A DNA stretch of 64,000 nt from Pseudomonadales bacterium (lineage in GTDB: Bacteria; Pseudomonadota; Gammaproteobacteria; Pseudomonadales; Azotimanducaceae). Under the pieces are notes generated by a model. It searched no databases. It saw only the letters and a program-made list of their open reading frames with translations, and had not been told where the DNA came from. The translations under genes and the position numbers were made by a program. The DNA lies in the NCBI GenBank assembly GCA_019090615.1, contig JAHRVQ010000052.1, positions 1 through 64,000 on the forward strand. Direction: 5' to 3'. Position 1 is the first letter of the stretch. Each line of letters begins with the position of its first letter. Shown here piece after piece: positions 34,064 to 42,541 of this stretch.

Positions 34064-35215
34064 ATGATCCCCAGAGGTATTATTTCAGCAGACGGACATG
34101 TTTGCGAACCCGCAAATTGTTATACAGACTTTATTGACCCCAAATACCGCGATGATGCACCCAGAATTGTTAAACAGGACGACGGCACAGAAGCGTTTGT
34201 GGTACCCGGAATGCGCGGCACCGTTGGGCTTGGGTTTATCGATGGCGCAGGCTTTGGCGTTAAAGAGCGTTTAACCCGGGCGAAGAAAATGCAATTTTCA
34301 GATGTTAGAGAAGGCGCCTATGGCGGCCACGCCCGCATCCCCTTTATGGATCAGGATGGTCTTGCTGCCGAAATCATCTATGCCTCAGTGGGCATGGGCC
34401 TGTGCATGCATAAAGACTCTGAATACAAAGCCGCCTGCATGATGGCATATAACCGTTGGTTACAGGCTATGTGCAGCGAAGAACCGGATCGAATTTTCGG
34501 CCTGGGTCAAACGGCAATCCTAAGTGTTGACAGCGCCATTGAAGATTTCAAAACAGCTAAAGAAATGGGCATGGTTGGCATGATGATGCCAGGCGACCCG
34601 ATACACGAAGACTACGATCATCCCGACTATGACGCTCTTTGGGCCGCAGCAGTAGATCTGGATATGCCCATCGCATTCCATATTCTTACCTCCAGGGCAG
34701 GCAGCATTAACGCACCTACCCGCGGCCATAAGATGAATGGCTTTTTAGGCATAATCCGAGCAGTTCAGGATGTCATTGGACTGATGGTTTATGGTGGTGT
34801 TTTCGAGCGGTTCCCAGGTTTAAAACTTGTCGTCGCAGAAAGTGATGTTGGCTGGATCCCTCACTATATGACCCGTATGGATCATTCTGCAAAACTTAAT
34901 GCAGAAGACGGCATTATCAAAGGTTTGTCAAAACTACCTAGCGAATATGTCAGAAGCAATGTATGGGGAACCTTCCAGGATGACGTTACCGCCTATCATT
35001 CACTCTATATGATGGACTATAAACACCTGTTGTGGGCCAGTGATTTCCCCCATACAGACTCCACCTGGCCGCGATCACGCCAGCTGATTGCAGAGCAAAC
35101 CCCGCACCTGACCGAGGAACAGAAACAGGCAATCTTCCGCAACAATACCGCGGAATTGTTCAACCTGCCCGCTGGCAACGAAACCTGGCGAATAGAAGGC
35201 GACAAGGCTGCTTAA
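34064..35215 (+). CDS. Amidohydrolase-2 family hydrolase (paralogue B)
   Basis: About 383 residues, closely similar to the product of 23976-25127 along its length (MIPRGIISADGHVCEPANC, AFHILTSRAGS, ERFPGLKLVVAESDVGW and LLWASDFPHTDSTWP). The same metal ligands are present. The ATG at 34064 follows GAAGGAG by seven or eight bases; the longer frame from 33992 lacks one. The C-terminal residues differ, and short indels (for instance near residue 45) separate the copies. It stands in mirror orientation to paralogue A across the receptor pair, with a terminator after it. Confidence 0.9.
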   Translation: MIPRGIISADGHVCEPANCYTDFIDPKYRDDAPRIVKQDDGTEAFVVPGMRGTVGLGFIDGAGFGVKERLTRAKKMQFSDVREGAYGGHARIPFMDQDGLAAEIIYASVGMGLCMHKDSEYKAACMMAYNRWLQAMCSEEPDRIFGLGQTAILSVDSAIEDFKTAKEMGMVGMMMPGDPIHEDYDHPDYDALWAAAVDLDMPIAFHILTSRAGSINAPTRGHKMNGFLGIIRAVQDVIGLMVYGGVFERFPGLKLVVAESDVGWIPHYMTRMDHSAKLNAEDGIIKGLSKLPSEYVRSNVWGTFQDDVTAYHSLYMMDYKHLLWASDFPHTDSTWPRSRQLIAEQTPHLTEEQKQAIFRNNTAELFNLPAGNETWRIEGDKAA

Positions 35216-35278
35216 AGCCGTTTTATCCTGCACTGCGGCAGCCTGGGTGCTAAACTGGGGCCATAGCCGCAACCTATT

Positions 35279-35307
35279 AAGGCGTCTTTGCTTGTGCAAG
35301 ACGCCTT
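35279..35307 (+). terminator. Rho-independent terminator after amidohydrolase B
   Basis: A 10-bp stem AAGGCGTCTT / AAGACGCCTT with a nine-base loop, followed by a T-run. It lies about 63 bases after the stop codon. Confidence 0.93.
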
Positions 35308-35495
35308 TTTTAGTGTCAATATTAGGAATTAGCCAGCTACCTCTATAAAAACCCACCCTAAGGGCCACTTAAAAACCTCAGTTAGAACCTATGGGGTTTA
35401 TGAACAACACAATACAGATCCCCTACAACCCAGGTACATTGCATTTGTACTAACCAGAACAGAACAAAACAGTCCCCACAACCGGAAACCAATTA

Positions 35496-36230
35496 ATGAA
35501 ACCTAACACCCCCAACAACCCTGACAAGGAAGTTAACAACGGAAAAAAAGCTGATAAAACCACCACCAAATCGAAACCCGCTAGCAGCACAAAAACCAAA
35601 CCAACATCGAAACCAAAAAAAAACCTTGATAGCAATACAACCCAACGTAAAACCACCGACCGTGCCGGGCGAGAATATGCCCTGGAGCAAAAAGCACTTG
35701 AGTTACTGCGGAAAAATGGCGTGCTTGCCGGCCTTAATCTCCGAGAAGTTGCAGATCAGGCAGATGTTAACCGGGGCCTCGTATACCACTACTTTGGCTC
35801 TCGCCAGGAATTGTTACGCGCAGCACTAAAACGAGACGTCAAACAACGTCTGTCTGAAATCCAGGCAACTGGGAAACTACCTTTTAAAGCCCGCATACAG
35901 CAAATGACTCGCACCATGTTAGCCCACGACGAATCCATCCAGCTGGCCACATTGCTATTACTCGACGGTATCGACAAACCATCCATCGCACCACTGCATG
36001 ACCACTGGATTAGCGGCTTTGAGTCCGATAAAGAACTTGAGCTTATAGAAGATGATACCGACCTAGACGGTCTATTAGCACTGACAACAGCACTTTCTTA
36101 TGGCTATATTATTTTTCGTCAGGCTATATCGGAAGAATTCAAAATCCCCCTGTCAGACCTCGATTATCGTGTTGATGCTGTACTTGAAAAAATGCTCAGT
36201 GTTTTTGAAACTGAGCCTGAAGAAAAATAA
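35496..36230 (+). CDS. TetR-family regulator with lysine-rich N-terminal tail
   Basis: A 244-residue TetR/AcrR-type repressor. The helix-turn-helix is visible at about 80-106 (LNLREVADQADVNRGLVYHYF, with the typical G-L-V-Y-H-Y-F recognition helix), followed by an all-helical ligand domain. The first 55 residues are unusual: nearly only K, T, S, P and N, with repeated KPxS/TKxKP patterns, like an unstructured DNA-contacting tail. CCGGAAA lies upstream of the ATG. It probably controls the nearby P450/CoA-transferase genes or its own unit; several palindromes upstream of those genes are candidate sites, but the link is inference. Confidence 0.88.
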   Translation: MKPNTPNNPDKEVNNGKKADKTTTKSKPASSTKTKPTSKPKKNLDSNTTQRKTTDRAGREYALEQKALELLRKNGVLAGLNLREVADQADVNRGLVYHYFGSRQELLRAALKRDVKQRLSEIQATGKLPFKARIQQMTRTMLAHDESIQLATLLLLDGIDKPSIAPLHDHWISGFESDKELELIEDDTDLDGLLALTTALSYGYIIFRQAISEEFKIPLSDLDYRVDAVLEKMLSVFETEPEEK

Positions 36231-36577
36231 TTGCAATACCAAATTATTCCCAGCTAATCCATCTGCAACAATCCACCTACGACTATCAGCACCGTCATCC
36301 AACGCGCCACTTCTGAACCCTGAGCATTGCTGATTAATTACCAATCAGGCTGACACTTTATTTAGCGTGATTTTATGGTTAGCCACCAACAGGAACCCCT
36401 AAGCCGACAAACAACCGATAGCAATTTGATTTAGCAAAAATTTAGCAATATGTTATTGTCATTCATCCATTTAACAAACAATTTTTTTGCCCGACTTTTG
36501 CCCAACTATTAAAACCATATGACGGCACCTGATTTATCATATGCGCCAGGAATACAGTCAGTTTAGGAGTAGCTACG
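36231..36577. other. Intergenic region with a spaced inverted repeat
   Basis: About 350 bases. CATATGA (36516-36522) and TCATATG (36537-36543) form an inverted repeat with centres 21 bp apart, ending 35 bases before the TTG start of the next gene. That is a plausible operator for the adjacent TetR protein. Nothing else is supported. Confidence 0.4.
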
Positions 36578-39115
36578 TTGTTAACAGGAATGCATAAGTA
36601 CTTATCCACCTCAGTCTCCGACTTATTCTTTACCTTATTTTCCGCCTTATTTTTCAGAGCTCAGGCCCCGTTCAGCCTACAAACGCTTAGCCGTTATCTG
36701 CTCGCCATCGCACTACTAAACTCGCCTCTGGCGCACAGCGCGCCAGAGTCTGTCCTGCGCATGATCAACAGTGATACCCGCAACCAGATTAACCTGAAAA
36801 AAATCGACGATGCCAACCTTAAGGTTGATGGTATTCTGGATGAAGCAGTCTGGGCGACCCTGCCCTACGTTGACGATTTTGTTCGCGTAGAACCAGACAC
36901 CCTTGACCCTGGCCAACATACAACCAAAGCCAGGTTTTTTTATGATAAGACCGGCCTCTATATCAGCATTGAAATGCATCAGCCAACAGACTCCTTAATT
37001 CAAAGGTTATCAGGCCGTGATTTACGCAGTATCAACCGCGACAGTGTTGACATCACCCTGGACACCTCCGGCACTGGCCTGTATGGCTACTGGTTCGGCA
37101 TCAACCTGGGCGATTCGCTTATGGACGGCACTGTTTTGCCTGAACGAAGATTTTCCAGCGAATGGGATGGCGCCTGGCATGGTGCCAGTCAAAAAAACAG
37201 CAATGGCTGGGCAGCGGAGTTTTATATCCCATGGGGCACTATGTCGATGCCAAAAACTATCGAACAGCGCCAGCTCGGCATCTATATATCCCGCAAAGTT
37301 GCTTATATAGACGAGCGCTGGGGCTGGCCTGCTTTACCCCGAACCGTGCCTAAGTTCATGTCGGCATTACAGGGCCTACAACTTAAAGATGTCAACCCAG
37401 GACGTCAGTACAGCATCTATCCTTTTATCTCAGCTACCGACGACCGCCTTGAAGAAAATAACAACTTCCGCGCAGGTATGGATATTTTTTGGCGGCCGTC
37501 GACGAACTTTCAGCTCACCGCAACTGTCAACCCCGATTTTGGCGCCGTAGAATCAGATGACGTGGTAATCAATCTAACCGCAACGGAAACTTTTTTTGCA
37601 GAGAAACGATTATTTTTTCTTGAAGGGCAGGAAATATTCATCGCCACCCCTAGAGCTTCTTTAGGCCGCCCTGGCGTCGGCGGCAGAGGGGTACCCACCA
37701 CGCTGATAAACACCCGCAGAATTGGCGGTAAAGCCAATGCCCCCATTCTGGGTGCAGGAATCAGCGTTTCCGAGCGAGAACTTATACAACCCGTTGAACT
37801 TAGAGGTGCCATTAAGGCCACTGGGCAAATTGGCCAACTACGCTACGGCTTTCTTAGTGCATTCGAAGAAGACATCAAATTCGATGCAACCATTGAGTCT
37901 GAAGACGGCACAAACACCGACATCAACCTCCATGCCAACGGCTCTAACTATGGTGTAGCGCGCCTGATCTATGAGGATTCAACCAACGGTGCCTACCGGG
38001 CTATCGGCTTACTTTCAACGGCCGTTTTAAACCCTGACCGAGACGCTAAAACTAACGGCCTGGATCTGCATTATTTGTCATCCGCCGGCAAAATAAAACT
38101 CGATGCTCAAATACTCACATCTGACATAGAAGGTGAACAATCAGGGTTTGGGGCGTTTTTATTCTTTAAATATAATTTTCGCAAAGGCGTTTTTCAAAGA
38201 GGTGGCATTGAATACTTCGATCGACACCTGAACATTGATGATTTGGGCTTTTTACAACGCAACGACCGGATTAGATTTCTAACCGCGCATATCAGAAACT
38301 CATCTAACCTTGGGTGGGCGCGTGACAATGAACTTGATATTCGTGGTTTTGTAGAGAAAAACACCGATCATTTATTTACCGGTGGCAGCCTACGAGTTTC
38401 AAACAAAACCACTTTCAACAATCTAAAAAAGCTCACCTTAAAAGCGGCTTTTATCCCTGCCGTCTATGATGACCTAAACAGCTTTGGCAATGGCATTTTT
38501 CGCATTGAAAAACAGCATACCCTGTCCGCCGACATCGATTCAGACCCTTCCAGAAAAATCGGCTACAGTGCCGGTCTCGGATTTCGCAACGAAAACCTTG
38601 GCGGCAACACCTATACCGCAAAAACCAATTTGACCTGGCGCCCCAGCGGCAATTTTTCACTGCAATTAAAACTCTCATATCAGGACCGGCACGGCTGGTT
38701 ATTACATCAGGAGGATAGAAATTTCACCACCTTCAATGCAGAACAATGGGTAACAACATTTAGTACCGACTTTTTCTTCAATGCCAAACAACAACTTCGT
38801 CTCTCCCTGCAATGGGTCGGCATTAAGGCCGAGGAGAAACAATTTTATCTAATCCCCACCGAACCCAAAAAACTCATCCGGACAATCAAACCTGAAGGCC
38901 GCGATGATAGTTTCGGCTTATCTCAAATCAGCTTCCAGGTAAGGTACCGATGGGAACTGGCACCACTATCAGATTTATTCGTGGTCTATACCCGAGTCTC
39001 AGACAGAGGGTTTGCACTTGGCAAAAATTCCTTCTCTGATATATTCGAAAACGCCTACCGCGACCCCATAGCCAACCTGTTTGTTGTGAAGTTGCGTTAT
39101 AGAATTGGTAGTTAA
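36578..39115 (+). CDS. DUF5916 outer-membrane protein with CBM9-like N-terminal domain
   Basis: An 845-residue exported protein. After a long leader (hydrophobic core about 40-52, cleavage near LAHSA) comes a CBM9-like domain, with I-D-D-A-N-L-K-V-D-G-I-L-D-E-A-V-W at about 76-92 and the EWDGAWHGAS and GWAAEFYIPW segments. A DUF5916 region follows (VNPDFGAVESDD, ETFFAEKRLFFLEG), and then a C-terminal barrel ending in VKLRYRIGS. The family is widespread in proteobacteria and Bacteroidetes and has no established function. The start is TTG at 36578, supported by TAGGAGT seven bases upstream; ATG at 36590 is the alternative. It may bind or move a glycosidic or other polycyclic substrate. Confidence 0.88.
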   Translation: MLTGMHKYLSTSVSDLFFTLFSALFFRAQAPFSLQTLSRYLLAIALLNSPLAHSAPESVLRMINSDTRNQINLKKIDDANLKVDGILDEAVWATLPYVDDFVRVEPDTLDPGQHTTKARFFYDKTGLYISIEMHQPTDSLIQRLSGRDLRSINRDSVDITLDTSGTGLYGYWFGINLGDSLMDGTVLPERRFSSEWDGAWHGASQKNSNGWAAEFYIPWGTMSMPKTIEQRQLGIYISRKVAYIDERWGWPALPRTVPKFMSALQGLQLKDVNPGRQYSIYPFISATDDRLEENNNFRAGMDIFWRPSTNFQLTATVNPDFGAVESDDVVINLTATETFFAEKRLFFLEGQEIFIATPRASLGRPGVGGRGVPTTLINTRRIGGKANAPILGAGISVSERELIQPVELRGAIKATGQIGQLRYGFLSAFEEDIKFDATIESEDGTNTDINLHANGSNYGVARLIYEDSTNGAYRAIGLLSTAVLNPDRDAKTNGLDLHYLSSAGKIKLDAQILTSDIEGEQSGFGAFLFFKYNFRKGVFQRGGIEYFDRHLNIDDLGFLQRNDRIRFLTAHIRNSSNLGWARDNELDIRGFVEKNTDHLFTGGSLRVSNKTTFNNLKKLTLKAAFIPAVYDDLNSFGNGIFRIEKQHTLSADIDSDPSRKIGYSAGLGFRNENLGGNTYTAKTNLTWRPSGNFSLQLKLSYQDRHGWLLHQEDRNFTTFNAEQWVTTFSTDFFFNAKQQLRLSLQWVGIKAEEKQFYLIPTEPKKLIRTIKPEGRDDSFGLSQISFQVRYRWELAPLSDLFVVYTRVSDRGFALGKNSFSDIFENAYRDPIANLFVVKLRYRIGS

Positions 39116-39283
39116 CAGCCCGTTTTGCCGTAAGTGAATTTGATCTTGTCCGTAACCCCAGGATTAATACTAATATCAACAGAATGATATACAATTAACA
39201 ATTATTGGTTGAGGCATAGCATCATTTAGGATAGCGTCCAGTATTTGTTTACTATGCGTATGAACGCAATGATACTGCCATAC

Positions 39284-39323
39284 GCGGATAGAGCACTAAG
39301 ACAGTGCTATCTCGACCATCCGC
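39284..39323 (+). other. Bulged hairpin upstream of the P450 gene
   Basis: Outer arms GCGGAT (39284-39289) and ATCCGC (39318-39323) enclose a stem formed by AGCACT / AGTGCT. It lies about 115 bases before the P450 ATG with no T-run, so it is either a weak terminator for the DUF5916 gene or a leader structure. The rest of 39116-39437 shows nothing else. Confidence 0.45.
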
Positions 39324-39437
39324 AGATCGAACCAGAGGAGGGAAATCAAGCAAAAAACAGCGTTAAAAATCAGCGTTATTAAGCCAGAGTTAAAAAATCA
39401 GAGCTAAGGAACATTTAAACATTCAACGGAGAACACA

Positions 39438-40703
39438 ATGAGTGCAGCACTAATAGATGAAGTTGATACCATGCGGGGTAAGGACCCCTATTCCATACCC
39501 CTTGCAGACTATGATGTCGCACAACCGGCTTTATTTCAGTCGGATGAGTTCTGGCCCTTTTTTGACCGTATGCGTAAAGAAGAGCCGGTGCATTATTGCA
39601 AAGAATCAGCCTATGGACCCTATTGGTCAGTGACACGTTTTGAAGACATTATGGCCATTGAGGCTAATAACGAGGTTTACTCGTCTGCCTCAGGCATCAG
39701 TGTCCAGCAGGTTGCCACAGAAGATTTCCCAATTGAAATGTTTATTGCCATGGATGAGCCCGGTCATGCGCAACAAAGGAAAACTGTCCAGGGTGTTGTA
39801 GCGCCCACCAACCTGGCCACTCTTGAACCTGTCATTCGCCAAAGGGCCGGCGCCATCCTGGATGCCCTGCCAGTCGGTGAAACCTTTGACTGGGTCGACA
39901 AGGTCTCCATCGAATTAACAACCCAGATGTTAGCCACATTATTTGATTTCCCATTCGAGGAACGCCGCAAACTCACCTACTGGTCAGATGTCGCAACCAC
40001 CACACCAGGGCCTAATGGTCTGGTTGGTAGTGTTGAAGAACGCCGCGAAGTACTACTTGGTTGCCTTGAAGCCTTCACTAAACTATGGAACGAACGGGTT
40101 AATGCCGAACCTACCAACGACCTTATTTCCATGTTGGCCCATGGCGAAGCCACGCGTAACATGCAGCCCTACGAATTCCTTGGTAATTTAATGCTACTCA
40201 TTATTGGTGGCAACGATACTACCCGTAATTCCATCACCGGTGGCGTTATAGCTTTAAATAAAAACCCCAGTCAATATGAAAAATTACGCCAGGACCATAG
40301 CCTGATCGGCACTATGGTACCAGAGATCATTCGTTGGCAGACGCCTTTAACATCAATGGCTCGCACTGCCCTCGAAGATACCGATCTTGGTGATAAAAAA
40401 ATCAAGAAAGGTGACAAGGTCATCATGTGGTATGTTTCCGGTAATCGTGATGAAACCGTAATAGAAAAGCCTTATGATTTTATCATTGATCGAGAGCGAC
40501 CTCGGCATCATCTATCATTTGGTTTCGGCGTGCATCGCTGCATGGGGAATCGTCTGGCAGAAATGCAACTACGCATTGTCTGGGAAGAAATCATGAAACG
40601 TTTCAATACTGTCGAAGTCATGGGCGAGCCAGTACGGAATCATTCTGTGTTAATTAAAGGCTACTCTTCTTTGCCCGTACAATTACATCCGCTAAAAGCT
40701 TAA
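39438..40703 (+). CDS. Cytochrome P450
   Basis: A soluble bacterial P450 of 421 residues. The haem ligand is Cys368 in F-G-F-G-V-H-R-C-M-G; the I-helix proton-relay motif G-G-N-D-T-T-R-N is present near residue 255, and the ExxR motif is E-I-I-R. The general layout fits the family of bacterial enzymes acting on sterols, terpenes or fatty acids, but I would not assign a CYP family by eye. It needs ferredoxin and reductase partners, and neither is encoded in this window. A CGGAG site precedes the ATG. It is followed by a repeat array and then CoA-transferases in the same direction. Confidence 0.94.
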   Translation: MSAALIDEVDTMRGKDPYSIPLADYDVAQPALFQSDEFWPFFDRMRKEEPVHYCKESAYGPYWSVTRFEDIMAIEANNEVYSSASGISVQQVATEDFPIEMFIAMDEPGHAQQRKTVQGVVAPTNLATLEPVIRQRAGAILDALPVGETFDWVDKVSIELTTQMLATLFDFPFEERRKLTYWSDVATTTPGPNGLVGSVEERREVLLGCLEAFTKLWNERVNAEPTNDLISMLAHGEATRNMQPYEFLGNLMLLIIGGNDTTRNSITGGVIALNKNPSQYEKLRQDHSLIGTMVPEIIRWQTPLTSMARTALEDTDLGDKKIKKGDKVIMWYVSGNRDETVIEKPYDFIIDRERPRHHLSFGFGVHRCMGNRLAEMQLRIVWEEIMKRFNTVEVMGEPVRNHSVLIKGYSSLPVQLHPLKA

Positions 40704-40704
40704 G

Positions 40705-40793
40705 GGCTTCCATTCGCTAAAGGCTTTCCATTCGCTAAAGGCTTTCCATTCGCTAAAGGCTTTCCATTCGCTAAAGGCTTTCCATTCGCTAAA
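40705..40793 (+). repeat. Five tandem 18-bp copies directly after the P450 stop
   Basis: GGCTTTCCATTCGCTAAA recurs four times exactly (40722-40793) after a first copy lacking one T (40705-40721). The array starts two bases after the TAA stop. The final coding bases (CCGCTAAAAGCTTAA) resemble the unit itself, suggesting the array grew from the 3' end of the gene. Confidence 0.93.
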
Positions 40794-40810
40794 GGCTTCG
40801 CATATGAACC

Positions 40811-40848
40811 ACCATCAGGTATTGGAAGATCTTCCAATACCTGATGGT
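40811..40848. other. Perfect 38-bp palindrome
   Basis: ACCATCAGGTATTGGAAGA (40811-40829) is followed immediately by its exact complement with no spacer. It lies 18 bases after the five-copy array. There is no T-run. A loopless 19-bp arm palindrome is unstable in replication and is normally lost, which makes its perfection notable. It could serve as a transcription terminator, a recombination or replication structure, or a protein-binding site. Confidence 0.93.
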
Positions 40849-40960
40849 AATGCGGCACGCTTGCTATACCCAACAGCTATTTCCCTACCTGGCTAATTCA
40901 TACTCCAGGTTAAACAGGCAGTATTAAACACAACCGCACTTATGTCTCGCCGCCTTATCA

Positions 40961-40990
40961 TTGTTATTGTTATTGTTATTGTTATTGTTC
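40961..40990. repeat. Hexanucleotide repeat (TTGTTA, about five copies)
   Basis: A run of five TTGTTA/TTATTG hexamers lies in the 567-base gap between the P450 gene and the CoA-transferase. No gene crosses it. Confidence 0.85.
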
Positions 40991-41109
40991 TCAATTTTCT
41001 CCTTACTCGATGGATTTCGTATCGCATAACCTCTGTCACAATCACCAACGTCGCGCTCTCCCCGCATTCAATGAGCAACTATTACAACCTATAAATATTG
41101 CCGGACTTG

Positions 41110-41127
41110 TATTAAACCCGTTTAATA
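41110..41127. promoter_or_regulatory. Candidate operator: TATTAAAC-2-GTTTAATA
   Basis: A perfect inverted repeat with 8-bp arms, about 145 bases upstream of the CoA-transferase start. Two other palindromes follow within 120 bases, which is unusual and suggests a regulated promoter. Confidence 0.45.
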
Positions 41128-41142
41128 ATATATTGTCATAGC

Positions 41143-41160
41143 GTAGACAGGCCTGCCTAC
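41143..41160. promoter_or_regulatory. Candidate operator: GTAGaCAGGCCTGcCTAC
   Basis: An 18-bp palindrome with eight of nine base pairs matching, 15 bases after the previous one. The size fits a TetR-type operator. Confidence 0.45.
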
Positions 41161-41213
41161 AAAGTTCCCTACAACAGGCGGAATACGTTTTGAACGCTAA
41201 GCGCAGGTTAAAA

Positions 41214-41228
41214 TATCGAAATTCGATA
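41214..41228. promoter_or_regulatory. Candidate operator: TATCGAA-1-TTCGATA
   Basis: A perfect inverted repeat with a single central base, 42 bases before the CoA-transferase ATG, where a repressor would block transcription. Confidence 0.5.
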
Positions 41229-41270
41229 GCAAACCAATAAGAAAATAAAAATAGAACAGGTGTGAGTGAT

Positions 41271-42446
41271 ATGGCCTACCCCTTAGAAGGCATAAAGGTA
41301 CTTGATTTTTCCCGCGTGCTGGCGGGACCCTTTGCCAGTAGAATGCTGGCTGACCTGGGCGCTGATGTGGTTAAAGTTGAACCGCCTGACGGTGACGTAA
41401 CCCGCTACTGGGGTAAAGAAATCGGCAATATGCCCGGTTGTTTCCATCAGAATAATGCCGGCAAACGTAACATCTGTATTGATTTACGCGCCGATGGCGC
41501 AAAAGCACTTATCAATGAGCTGGCCTTAAAATCGGATATTTTAATAGAAAATTATCGGCCCGATGTCATGTCAAGACTGGGCATCGGGTATGCCGACCTT
41601 AAAAAGGTAAATCCGGCATTGATAATGCTTTCAATATCAGGCTTTGGCCATTTCAGCCCGGAATCACATCGGCCCTCTTACGCCCCTGTTATACACGCTG
41701 AAGCCGGCCTTATTCATAGACTCGCCAAACGCAGCAATACCAAACTACATGATTTACCGCTGTCAGTTTCAGATACCAATGCTTCCCTGCATGGCCTGGT
41801 TGCAGTGCTCGCCGCATTACACCTCAGAAAAACTACGGGCCTTGGCCAGCATGTGGATATGTCAATGCTAGACGCCACGGTCGCCACTGACGATCATATG
41901 ATTTTTAATCTTGAAGATGCGGTGGCTACAGGCCCCAAACCCAGCGAAATATGGGTCACACCCTTTGCGCCTGTGTTGTTGTCCACGGAATTCAGATTGC
42001 TTGTTAAGCAACTAACCAGAAAACATAATTTTGTCGACCCAGCTAACGACAGCATGACCACCGAACAGGCTGAGACCATCAGACGCCAGGCAATCCAGAC
42101 TTTTATGGACCAGCTAGATACGCGGGAAAAATTTGAAACCGCGATGAAAAAAATGAATATCGCCTGGGGTGAGGTACGCGACCCAGCCACCATGGCAGAT
42201 CAAATCACCATTAAAGCCCGCGGCCTGGTTAAGCAGATCGACGATAGAAATGGCGGTACTCGGCCTCTGGTTCAGTCTCCCTACCGCTTTTCAGATGCTG
42301 ACAGTGGCAATCGCCGCTCGGTTTCACATCGTGGTGAAGACAATGCTGAAGTGCTTGCAGAGTGGCTCGACATGCCAACAGCACAAAGTACTGAACTGTT
42401 TGATGCGGGCGTGTTGATATTCGATCCAGACTGGCAGCATCATTAA
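41271..42446 (+). CDS. CoA-transferase family III (CaiB/BaiF-type) 1
   Basis: About 391 residues. The N-terminus carries LEGIKVLDFSRVLAGPFASR followed by LADLGADVVKVEPP, both family hallmarks, then NIDL-type and NYRPDV segments. The catalytic aspartate is likely D168 in L-S-V-S-D-T-N-A-S-L-H-G. These enzymes move CoA between carboxylic acids. I chose the ATG at 41271 because the AGG site at 41258-41260 lies ten bases before it and only one base before a GTG at 41262. Three palindromes precede the gene. A second transferase follows after about 95 bases. Confidence 0.9.
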   Translation: MAYPLEGIKVLDFSRVLAGPFASRMLADLGADVVKVEPPDGDVTRYWGKEIGNMPGCFHQNNAGKRNICIDLRADGAKALINELALKSDILIENYRPDVMSRLGIGYADLKKVNPALIMLSISGFGHFSPESHRPSYAPVIHAEAGLIHRLAKRSNTKLHDLPLSVSDTNASLHGLVAVLAALHLRKTTGLGQHVDMSMLDATVATDDHMIFNLEDAVATGPKPSEIWVTPFAPVLLSTEFRLLVKQLTRKHNFVDPANDSMTTEQAETIRRQAIQTFMDQLDTREKFETAMKKMNIAWGEVRDPATMADQITIKARGLVKQIDDRNGGTRPLVQSPYRFSDADSGNRRSVSHRGEDNAEVLAEWLDMPTAQSTELFDAGVLIFDPDWQHH

Positions 42447-42541
42447 ACGCAGAACATACAGACAAAAGGCACACCTGTTCAACAAACCGTTTATACACAC
42501 GCTGTTGGCCCAGAAATAAAACTAATATTAGGGAATTATCC

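Noticed and set aside
40705-40793. Five-copy array as a CRISPR or iteron origin
   Set aside because: Pure tandem units without spacers; no replication gene or AT-rich melting region nearby.
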